From Halovenus sp. (GTDB lineage: Archaea; Halobacteriota; Halobacteria; Halobacteriales; Haloarculaceae): 7,326 nucleotides of DNA. Below the pieces are notes generated by a model. It ran no database searches. It was not told where the DNA came from and saw only the letters and a program-made list of their open reading frames with translations. The stretch covers positions 1 to 7,326 of the forward strand of contig PUNZ01000257.1 of NCBI GenBank assembly GCA_003551945.1, given 5' to 3'. This document shows positions 1-4,881 of this stretch, piece after piece. How positions within the stretch are numbered: position 1 is the stretch's first letter; every line of letters begins with the position of its first letter. The translations under genes were made by a program, and so were the position numbers.

Positions 1-128
1 CGAATCTCGCGGCGCGCCGGGTTGCCGAGCGGCTGGTTACTGAGGGCGTTGACGATCCGCTCGTGATTACGGTGTTTTGGGACAGTGGCGAGCGGTATCT
101 GTCGACCGGGATGTTTGACGCTCCGTAG
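1..128 (+). CDS. cysK: Cysteine synthase (PLP-dependent), C-terminal fragment
   Basis: Only the last 41 codons lie in the window (reading frame from base 3, stop TAG at 126-128). The end reads VITVFWDSGERYLSTGMFDAP. The segment SGERYLST-(G/A)-x-F close to the C-terminus is the familiar end of O-acetylserine sulfhydrylases (CysK/CysM and the cystathionine beta-synthase core), cytosolic PLP enzymes that make cysteine from an activated serine and sulfide. CysK and CysM cannot be separated from this fragment, so the symbol is a best guess. It points toward, but is separated by about 117 bases from, the convergent end of the 246-1103 gene, and it is probably an unrelated housekeeping neighbour marking the left border of the accessory locus. 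Confidence 0.72.
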   Translation, partial: NLAARRVAERLVTEGVDDPLVITVFWDSGERYLSTGMFDAP

Positions 129-231
129 TCAGGTAGTAACACGGGATTGAGGCTTGAGAACTCGGATGTGTTAGATCGCACTTCGTTTGAGTGGCTGTCG
201 TCTACTGAAATACAATCTCAGGAGCTGATCG

Positions 232-246
232 GCTTGTGCGACAAGC
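232..246 (-). terminator. Small hairpin at the end of the leftward secreted-protein gene
   Basis: GCTTGT and ACAAGC form a perfect 6-bp stem around a 3-base loop, touching the TAG stop (246-248) of the leftward gene. It lies between two converging genes. No clear T-tract follows on the minus strand, so a terminator or 3'-end-stabilising role is only a guess. The rest of 129-245 shows no gene. Confidence 0.3.
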
Positions 247-1103
247 TAGTCTTCATCGTTTTCTGGAGGATCCCGTACTTCATCAGCATCCAATGATTCG
301 GTCAGGAGTGGAACACCATCTCCGGTACGTGGATTCTCGTGGTTGTCACCGTTCCAACCCGGATGGAAGAACGCAATGTCTTCCTCAGGGAATTCGATGG
401 CAGCCATGCTGTCATTGCGCACGTGTTCGGGTAGCTGCGGTTGCACCGATTTTGACGTGTTTAGTTGGATCGTTTCGGAGTTGAGTTCTGCGTTAGTGTT
501 ACTGTGACCTGGATTATCTGCATTTCCTTGACCCGGGTTTGCGTCGGTAAGCCACACTGTTGCTTCGACATACTCAGGAGTTGCGTGGACGTCTGCGTTT
601 CCAACGCCCCGGAAGGTCACCCCCTCGATTGGCGGATTGCATATCACTGTGTGGGTTCGGTCCAGTGAGACGTTCACTCCATCCCCTGATCCGACCGTCT
701 CAACGTGCAGGTCAACCTCGCCGCTTGTTAGACAGCGTAGGGTAACATCCACGTGGGCTTGTTCGCCCTCCGGTAGCTCTTCAGGTGCATCTGTCTCAAG
801 AACCCTCACACCATTGTTTTTGGCCGTAATGTTGGTTTCAAGCGAATCGAGATCGTGGCCGAATTGGTTGGTGTACGTAATGAACGGATTCTTCCCGGTG
901 TCGAACTGATTGTTGACTTTCTCGTAGCCCAGCAGTGCGCTTTTGTCGTCTGTTACGTTCATATTAAACCCTCGGTCGGCGCTCATCGCCGAAAACGCTC
1001 CAGTGCCAATAATAAGAATGGCTATCCCTGCGACCAGAAGCACGTAGCTGGCTGACCGGAGCCGACTTCCTGAATTCCGCGCTCGACGAGTCCGACGGCT
1101 CAT
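246..1103 (-). CDS. Secreted or membrane-tethered SipW-type signal protein, DUF1102/TasA-like N-terminal half
   Basis: This is a 285-residue protein. It has a long basic n-region with seven Arg in residues 3-16, a hydrophobic segment (about 18-37) and the motif GTGAFSAMSADR (33-44). The same processing region (GTGAFTAAE..DR) occurs in the array at 2176-3915. After it comes a beta-rich segment starting NMNVTDDKSALLGY (47-60), which resembles the haloarchaeal DUF1102/'SipW-dependent signal peptide' proteins. Residues about 99-160 look like an Ig-like strand pattern with two Cys (124, 155) that could form a disulfide. The C-terminal about 100 residues are acidic and Gly/Asn-rich, of unknown role. 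Sequons NVT, NIT and NVS suggest glycosylation. Unlike the array proteins it lacks a convincing Tat motif (the arginines are far from the core), so Sec export is more likely. The start overlaps the upstream regulator stop (ATGA, 1100-1103), which implies one transcript and coupled translation. It could be a minor subunit, an anchor or simply a secreted protein. Confidence 0.8.
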   Translation of the reverse strand: MSRRTRRARNSGSRLRSASYVLLVAGIAILIIGTGAFSAMSADRGFNMNVTDDKSALLGYEKVNNQFDTGKNPFITYTNQFGHDLDSLETNITAKNNGVRVLETDAPEELPEGEQAHVDVTLRCLTSGEVDLHVETVGSGDGVNVSLDRTHTVICNPPIEGVTFRGVGNADVHATPEYVEATVWLTDANPGQGNADNPGHSNTNAELNSETIQLNTSKSVQPQLPEHVRNDSMAAIEFPEEDIAFFHPGWNGDNHENPRTGDGVPLLTESLDADEVRDPPENDED

Positions 1104-1726
1104 TGGCTTTCTTGTGCGAGCAACTTTTCACGAGATCGTTTTTCGCGTTTGTATACTTCTGGGGGCTGATCCGTACTCCCCAGCCGAATATGTCCGCCAA
1201 TAAAATGGTGGGAAACCGAGGAAACCGCAAACGCGGTCACCATGAAAATCCCGACCTCAAGCGGGCCGAGCACGGTGAATCCTGGCGTCCCAGTTGCAAC
1301 GGCAAGCAGCAACGCAAGCGAAATCCCCGCCAGGCCGACGTAGTAGAGGCTCCACGGGATTTCTTTGCTACCGAGGACTTCGACGTATATGTCGAGGGTT
1401 TCGAACGCTTCCGTTGGTTCGACGAGATTTTCCTCCTCGTCGATGGTGATCACGTTGTTTTTTTCGAGCTTCGGGAGATGCGTGCGTTTGAGCGTACTAT
1501 ACACGTTTCGCCGGTCACTGTAGGTGACGTCTTCGGTGTCAATTCCCTGTTCCCAGGCGGTGACGTGCGCCGAAAGTTCACAGATTTCGAGTGGTTCCTG
1601 TCGTCGCTTGAGCGCGTGAATGACAAAGCGCCGGCGTCTGTTCGACAGCAACTCGAAGATCTTGTTTTCGGACAGTCCAGTCCCGCCCGGAGTCAATCTG
1701 TCTGTTTTTGTGATTGTAGATCGCAT
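1100..1726 (-). CDS. Membrane-anchored winged-helix regulator (DUF7344-like)
   Basis: This is a 208-residue protein. Residues about 19-105 look like a winged helix: KIFELLSNRRRRFVIHALKR (22-41) is the typical haloarchaeal opening helix, followed by LSAHVTAWE (51-59), RRNVYSTLKRTHLPKLE (72-88) and a wing with VEPT (102-105). Two hydrophobic segments follow (about 127-146 and 150-172), then a basic tail with QPPE. The DNA-binding part should be cytoplasmic and tethered to the membrane. It is clearly paralogous to the 3879-4469 product, sharing LLxNRRRRFV, AWExGID, HLPKxE, EIPWSxYYxGL and QPPE. A GGAG Shine-Dalgarno match (complement of 1737-1740) lies 10 bases before the ATG. It is the first gene of a two-gene unit with the secreted protein, so it probably controls this locus, perhaps through the palindrome at 1761-1775. 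The ligand or signal is unknown. Confidence 0.85.
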   Translation of the reverse strand: MRSTITKTDRLTPGGTGLSENKIFELLSNRRRRFVIHALKRRQEPLEICELSAHVTAWEQGIDTEDVTYSDRRNVYSTLKRTHLPKLEKNNVITIDEEENLVEPTEAFETLDIYVEVLGSKEIPWSLYYVGLAGISLALLLAVATGTPGFTVLGPLEVGIFMVTAFAVSSVSHHFIGGHIRLGSTDQPPEVYKREKRSREKLLAQESQ

Positions 1727-1760
1727 GTTTTGTCAACTCCAGTTGTCTTTGCTTACCAAC

Positions 1761-1775
1761 ACGTGTCTGACACGT
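1761..1775. promoter_or_regulatory. Perfect 15-bp palindrome, candidate operator
   Basis: ACGTGTC-t-GACACGT is a perfect 7-bp inverted repeat with a single central base. It lies 35-49 bases before the leftward regulator start and just downstream of the predicted leftward transcription start (about 1783-1787), a position where a bound dimer would block transcription. Autoregulation by the adjacent winged-helix protein is inferred. A related TATGTG-t-CACATA palindrome occurs before the second regulator (4572-4584). Confidence 0.5.
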
Positions 1776-1788
1776 AGATATCATCTGA

Positions 1789-1837
1789 GTATACGACAAT
1801 TAGATACCATAAACTAGTAGGATAGTTGTCGTGATAC
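1789..1837. repeat. Imperfect inverted repeat flanking the leftward promoter
   Basis: GTATACGACAAT (1789-1800) is mirrored by GTTGTCGTGATAC (1825-1837): the complement of the second arm reads GTATCACGACAAC, with one extra base. The arms bracket the TATA-like box at 1807-1813. They could be regulator half-sites or chance. Confidence 0.3.
1807..1813 (-). promoter_or_regulatory. Candidate TATA box for the leftward regulator/secreted-protein operon
   Basis: On the minus strand the sequence reads TAGTTTATGGT, matching the T-rich haloarchaeal TATA element. A start about 25-28 bases downstream would fall near 1783-1787, giving a leader of about 60 bases that contains the 15-bp palindrome. Confidence 0.4.
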
Positions 1838-1838
1838 G

Positions 1839-2160
1839 TTATTTTTCCTGATTGGTACAGTCTTCAATCGTTGCCCCCGAAGGGTATTGTTGCCTGATTT
1901 TAGGAGTGGTATACCGGATTCCAATGAGAAATCGTCGATCGAAGGAGTAGCCTGAACCATGCCGACCTGCGTTCACAGCGTCTTCAGGGACACGTCGATG
2001 GATCCGACGAGCGCTGCTCGTGAAGTCGTGATCCGACCTCGCTGTCAGTCGAGGCCATCTCGGCGTCAGCGCGAGGATTTCATAACGAAGTACCATCCAC
2101 CCTATGGGTTATCCGAGCGCTTCCGCCCCGGATGTCCCGGGTTGCGGGGGTGCGCGAACA
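1839..2160. other. Gene-poor divergent spacer
   Basis: About 320 bases without a supported gene. The open frames here (for example 1839-2096 on the minus strand) lack any recognisable motif, have no Shine-Dalgarno site and give Arg-rich, low-quality translations. The stretch 1940-2100 is more G+C-rich than its surroundings and could be a decayed gene or mobile-element remnant, but I see no terminal repeats or transposase motif. Near the right end, CCCCG (2126-2130) and CGGGG (2145-2149) could pair around TCCCGGG in the leader of the next gene. I could not pick a convincing TATA box for the rightward array. Confidence 0.4.
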
Positions 2161-2161
2161 T

Positions 2162-2167
2162 AGGTGA
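2162..2167 (+). promoter_or_regulatory. Shine-Dalgarno site fixing the start at 2176
   Basis: AGGTGA lies 8 bases before the ATG at 2176. An in-frame GTG at 2164 lies inside this site, so it is not the start. The ATG start also gives the same MQRRKF opening as the next paralog. Confidence 0.7.
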
Positions 2168-2175
2168 CAACAACT

Positions 2176-2979
2176 ATGCAACGACGTAAATTCATAATTG
2201 GTGCAGGTGCATTGGCAGCTGGAGCAAGTGCGGCGATGGGTACGGGTGCGTTCACGGCTGCAGAACTCAGGGATCGGGACGTCTCAGTCACCGTTTCTGA
2301 CGACAGCACAGGACTGGTTTCACTAAATGCGAACTCGGATTACCCTGAGTACATTGGTGAAGAGAACGGAGAACTGGGAATTGATTTCGACTACGATGGG
2401 TACGGAGTCAACCCGAACTCCACCTACCAGGTCGGACAGGTTCCAAGTGACCTTGGAGGGCTATCGGCAATTAAGGACGATCCGCTGAGTGAAGGAGATA
2501 TCACTGACGATTACGCGTTTTCGATCGGTAATAATAGTTCGTCTACACAGAATATCGAGGTCGACATCGACATGGATGCTGTTCCTGATGATGTCACCCT
2601 CTACTTGATTGCGAGAGCTACTGACGTGGACGAGAGCGATGCAAGTGCTCCAGGCGATGAGGGCTCAGCAGTCGGCGCAGTCAGCACGAATGATCGACAG
2701 TCCGTCCTCTCATTCACTGCAGATAGCAGTGGTAACATTCCGGCTGGAAGAATGATCCACGTCACACTTCTCATCGTACGCGATTCGAAGGGTAACACTG
2801 GTGGAGGTAGTCCTCCGGATGACTTCCCTGCCGAAGGGCGGGACGATTTCCCTGCCGAAGGGCGAGACGACTTCCCTGGTGAAGGGCCTCCGGGGGAAGG
2901 TGATACTGGTGAAGGCACTGCTTGGGAAGGAAGCATGACCGTTCGCGCGGGCGAACACGATGACATTCAGGAATTCTAG
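2176..2979 (+). CDS. Tat-signal secreted protein, DUF1102/TasA-like, with C-terminal DDFPAEGR repeats
   Basis: This is a 267-residue protein. Residues 1-29 form a twin-arginine-type signal (QRRKFIIGAG, Ala-rich core, GTGAFTAA), with likely cleavage near residues 28-29. The mature part opens with AELRDRDVSVTVSDDS, then shows alternating beta-strand patterns including YAFSIGNNSSSTQNIEVDID and a Leu/Val-rich strand around VTLYLIARATD. The F-x-(I/V)-x-N-x-(S/T) signature followed by paired hydrophobic strands is the pattern of camelysin/TasA-like beta-sandwich proteins; this is my reading, not a database hit. Residues 215-238 hold three copies of DDFP(A/G)EG(R/P), then a Gly/Glu-rich stretch and the conserved tail SMTVRAGEHDDI. 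The next gene is a close paralog 12 bases on. It is very acidic and probably cell-surface or extracellular, a candidate major subunit or matrix protein processed by the peptidase at 4882. Confidence 0.85.
   Translation: MQRRKFIIGAGALAAGASAAMGTGAFTAAELRDRDVSVTVSDDSTGLVSLNANSDYPEYIGEENGELGIDFDYDGYGVNPNSTYQVGQVPSDLGGLSAIKDDPLSEGDITDDYAFSIGNNSSSTQNIEVDIDMDAVPDDVTLYLIARATDVDESDASAPGDEGSAVGAVSTNDRQSVLSFTADSSGNIPAGRMIHVTLLIVRDSKGNTGGGSPPDDFPAEGRDDFPAEGRDDFPGEGPPGEGDTGEGTAWEGSMTVRAGEHDDIQEF
2818..2889 (+). repeat. Three tandem 24-base in-frame repeats
   Basis: Three 24-base units (2818, 2842, 2866) encode DDFPAEGR, DDFPAEGR and DDFPGEGP. The third has begun to diverge and is followed by decaying GEG units. 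The sister protein at 2992 lacks the insert, so the array arose, or was lost, after the duplication. It probably forms a flexible acidic linker before the conserved C-terminal strand. Confidence 0.9.
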
Positions 2980-2991
2980 GTAAGAAACGAT

Positions 2992-3687
2992 ATGCAACGA
3001 CGCAAATTCGTAATCGGCGCAGGTGCATTGGCAGCAGGAGCAAGTGCTGCGATTGGTACGGGTGCGTTTACCGCCGCGGAGCTCAGCGATCGGGACGTGG
3101 GAGTCACTGTCTCTGACGACAGTCAAAGTCTCGTCGCGCTTGTCGCGGGCGAAAACGATTACGTTAGTGAGAATGATGGAGAGCTCGGCATCGACCTCTC
3201 CAATGGTGACCATGGTGTGAACCCGAACTCCAAGTACCAGATCGGTGCGATCCCGGATCATGAAAATCAGCCGGCATTGAAGACGGAGCCATTGCACGTC
3301 AAAAGCGATAACAAGGAGCCCGCAGACCACGCCTTCCAGATCCAGAACCAGAGTCCGAGCAATCAGGGCATTGAGGTTGAACTGAATATGGATGAGTGCC
3401 CTGATGATGCCACCGTCTACCTCTTTGGTTACACAGAAGACACTCCCGATGGGGGTGCTGAGGAGGCGCTTGTTGAAGGGAAGGTCAGCGCAAAAACGGA
3501 GTGGCAAGGTCTTCTTTCCTTCACCGAAGAAACGAGCGGAGTAATCGTCGGTTCTGGCGGGGTAATCTACGTCTCGATCATCGTCGAACGTGAGGACAAG
3601 AACAACGATACGGATAGTGAGGAATGGAGCGGTACGATGACCGTTCGGGCCGGAGACCACGACAATATCTTCGATCCGAACGAGTAA
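2992..3687 (+). CDS. Tat-signal secreted protein, DUF1102/TasA-like, tandem paralog
   Basis: This is a 231-residue protein with the signal MQRRKFVIGAGALAAGASAA (1-20) followed by GTGAFTAA (22-29), nearly identical to the preceding paralog at DNA as well as protein level. The mature start AELSDRDVGVTVSDDSQSL keeps the same register. Shared landmarks are GELGID, HGVNPNSKYQ, HAFQIQNQSPSNQGIEVELN, a strand-rich core (VIYVSIIVERED) and the C-terminal TMTVRAGDHDNI. It lacks the DDFPAEGR insert, having only a short Lys/Asn/Asp linker (KNNDTDSEEW). A Shine-Dalgarno AGGT at 2978-2981 overlaps the stop of the upstream gene, so the two are probably co-transcribed and translationally linked. The role is as for its neighbour: a secreted, acidic, probably polymer-forming or surface protein. 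No enzyme motif is visible. Function inferred from context only. Confidence 0.85.
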   Translation: MQRRKFVIGAGALAAGASAAIGTGAFTAAELSDRDVGVTVSDDSQSLVALVAGENDYVSENDGELGIDLSNGDHGVNPNSKYQIGAIPDHENQPALKTEPLHVKSDNKEPADHAFQIQNQSPSNQGIEVELNMDECPDDATVYLFGYTEDTPDGGAEEALVEGKVSAKTEWQGLLSFTEETSGVIVGSGGVIYVSIIVEREDKNNDTDSEEWSGTMTVRAGDHDNIFDPNE

Positions 3688-3720
3688 TCGAGGTAATCTA
3701 ACCTGACTACGTTTCTATTT

Positions 3721-3915
3721 ATGAACCGAAGACAAGCAATTTTGGGTTTGGGTGCTACGGTAGGTGGACTGAGTGCCGCTCTCGGAGCGGGCGCGTTCAC
3801 AGCGGGTGAACTGAGCGACCGTCAGGCGACTGAGTGCGGATCAACGGTTCAGTGCACAACCCCATCTCAATCTTCGGCTCAATTTTGCGACTGCAGTTCC
3901 GGTGGCTGCTCGTGA
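3721..3915 (+). CDS. Short third paralog: Tat-type signal plus Cys-rich tail (possibly a truncated gene)
   Basis: This is a 64-residue product. Residues 1-34 repeat the family signal (NRRQAILGLGA, then GAGAFTAGELSDR) and fit Tat export. Right after the DR motif the similarity to the two paralogs ends, and only 30 residues remain, with five Cys (39, 45, 56, 58, 63). The final 37 bases overlap the 3' end of the convergent regulator gene. Three of the five Cys codons (56, 58, 63) are antisense to the regulator's conserved EQPPELQSQ tail. The simplest reading is a paralog cut short by a deletion or rearrangement, with an accidental Cys-rich tail; a genuine small secreted peptide cannot be excluded. 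There is no Shine-Dalgarno site at normal spacing (GAGGTAA at about 3690 is too far), though the stretch before the ATG is T-rich. Confidence 0.5.
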   Translation: MNRRQAILGLGATVGGLSAALGAGAFTAGELSDRQATECGSTVQCTTPSQSSAQFCDCSSGGCS

Positions 3916-4469
3916 CGGCCCAACTCCATTTTCACGGAGTAATAGTTGTGGATCGTCGCGGAGACGGTAAACGCGATGACGACGACTGCCATCCACATGA
4001 GTTCGGAAACGACCCCAAGCGGCCACACGCCCAGCCAGACTGCCGCGACGAGCGCGGCGGCAACGCCAGAAAGTCCGAGATAATACTCGCTCCACGGAAT
4101 CTCATCTCCCGCAATCACATCGAGATACATATCGACTTCTTCAAGAGCCGTCGTTGGTTCAACCGTTCCGCGGTTCCGATTGAACCGAATAACCCCCGTT
4201 TCGGCCATCTTCGGGAGGTGTGACTGTTGGAGCGCAGTGTACACGCGCTTTCGGTGGGTTCCGGTAATCTCGGTGAGGTCGATCCCGTTCTCCCAGGCCG
4301 CGATCTGATCGGCCAACTCGCCGATCGAAACGCTGGTGTCAGCTCTGCGTTTCAGAAGATACACCACAAACCGCCGCCGTTGGTTCGCCAGTATAGTGAA
4401 CAGTTCGTCCTCGGTAAGGCGTGTCGCTGATTCGCTACGGGTTTGTTGCACTGTGTCCACCGTTGTCAT
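3879..4469 (-). CDS. Membrane-anchored winged-helix regulator (DUF7344-like), second copy
   Basis: This is a 196-residue protein from the ATG at 4469. The frame is open further, to an ATG at 4508, but a TATA-like box (complement of 4499-4505) lies between the two, predicting transcription from about 4474-4478 and a nearly leaderless message. The extra residues MILCRFTHYCL also look non-native. The N-terminal winged helix includes LFTILANQRRRFVVYLLKRR, ELADQIAAWENGID, RKRVYTALQQSHLPKM and TVEPT. Two hydrophobic segments follow IPWSEYYLGL, and the tail carries HEQPPE. It is a paralog of the 1100-1726 product over its whole length. It is divergent from the signal peptidase gene and convergent with the short Tat ORF, which it overlaps by 37 bases. 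It is likely a DNA-binding regulator of the peptidase operon and/or the secreted-protein array, tethered to the membrane and so able to sense envelope state. The sensing mode is unknown. Confidence 0.85.
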   Translation of the reverse strand: MTTVDTVQQTRSESATRLTEDELFTILANQRRRFVVYLLKRRADTSVSIGELADQIAAWENGIDLTEITGTHRKRVYTALQQSHLPKMAETGVIRFNRNRGTVEPTTALEEVDMYLDVIAGDEIPWSEYYLGLSGVAAALVAAVWLGVWPLGVVSELMWMAVVVIAFTVSATIHNYYSVKMELGRHEQPPELQSQN

Positions 4470-4498
4470 ATCCGTCAGACAATAATGAGTAAACCTAC

Positions 4499-4505
4499 AT
4501 AAAAT
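4499..4505 (-). promoter_or_regulatory. TATA box for the second regulator; leaderless start
   Basis: The minus strand reads GATTTTATGTAGG. The box is about 25-28 bases before a predicted start at 4474-4478, only about 5-9 bases ahead of the ATG at 4469. Such leaderless transcripts are common in haloarchaea, and the spacing decides between the two possible ATGs. Confidence 0.55.
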
Positions 4506-4553
4506 CACCGAATATATTGGCTAATCATCACTACCCGTCGTTCTATGACTGAT

Positions 4554-4622
4554 TGAGACGACTCTCATTGATATGTGTCACATAAACAGGTTTAGACTGT
4601 CTCGATTTTTGTCACGCAGTCT
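4554..4622. promoter_or_regulatory. Cluster of palindromes in the divergent spacer, candidate operators
   Basis: Four inverted repeats lie almost end to end: TGAGA-cgac-TCTCA (4554-4567), TATGTG-t-CACATA (4572-4584), TAAAC-ag-GTTTA (4583-4594) and AGACTG with CAGTCT separated by 17 bases (4594-4599 and 4617-4622). All arms are perfect. They sit between the divergent regulator and peptidase genes, where a regulator could control both. The second resembles the 15-bp palindrome at 1761-1775, sharing a (C/A)(G/T)TGTG-like half-site with altered spacing. Confidence 0.45.
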
Positions 4623-4714
4623 TTTGATTATATGATGTTACCCACAAAAATATCAGTTGGCCTACTGTAATTCTTTGAGCATCAGCGACAACCGTAGTTC
4701 GGGACTGTCGTCAA

Positions 4715-4735
4715 CAACTCGATACCGGTGAGTTG
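4715..4735. repeat. Inverted repeat upstream of the peptidase promoter
   Basis: CAACTC (4715-4720) and GAGTTG (4730-4735) form a 6-bp stem around nine bases, about 50 bases before the candidate TATA box of the peptidase operon. The adjoining GAGTTGACAAAA motif also appears on the minus strand just before the start of the first regulator gene (about 1728-1739). It could be a binding site or chance. Confidence 0.3.
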
Positions 4736-4783
4736 ACAAAAAGTGGTCTTACTGTCCGCAGTAGACTGGGACGAGACCATAAG

Positions 4784-4790
4784 TTTATAC
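4784..4790 (+). promoter_or_regulatory. Candidate TATA box for the peptidase operon
   Basis: CATAAGTTTATACTG contains a good haloarchaeal TATA match. Transcription would start near 4812-4816, leaving a leader of about 70 bases. That leader has a small hairpin (GTGATC 4846-4851 with GATCAC 4858-4863) and no Shine-Dalgarno site before the ATG at 4882. Confidence 0.45.
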
Positions 4791-4881
4791 TGTTCTAATT
4801 GCATTTCCAGGCTGACGTTACCTTTCAGCGACACGAACCGCACTGGTGATCCGTCGCGATCACTCCGACCACCCACGACAC

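Noticed and set aside
1103..1777. Long rightward open frame (224 codons) opposite the first regulator
   Set aside because: It is antisense to a regulator with a recognisable wHTH/TM layout; its translation is rich in Phe/Arg/His and shows no motif or haloarchaeal acidity.
1839..2096. Leftward 85-codon frame considered as a transposase remnant
   Set aside because: No DDE or zinc motif, no terminal inverted repeats or target duplication seen, and no Shine-Dalgarno site; kept only as unexplained spacer.
2818..2889. Tandem repeats considered as a CRISPR-like array
   Set aside because: The 24-base units are contiguous with no spacers and keep the reading frame of a secreted protein.
2710..3660. 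Leftward open frame of 316 codons across the secreted-protein array
   Set aside because: It is the mirror of the two Tat-signal genes, whose paralogous signals and Shine-Dalgarno sites show the true strand; the translation is basic and motif-free.
3689..3703. AGGT/ACCT mini-hairpin followed by a T-rich stretch as a terminator inside the array
   Set aside because: The stem is only four pairs and the T-rich run is interrupted; too weak to support.
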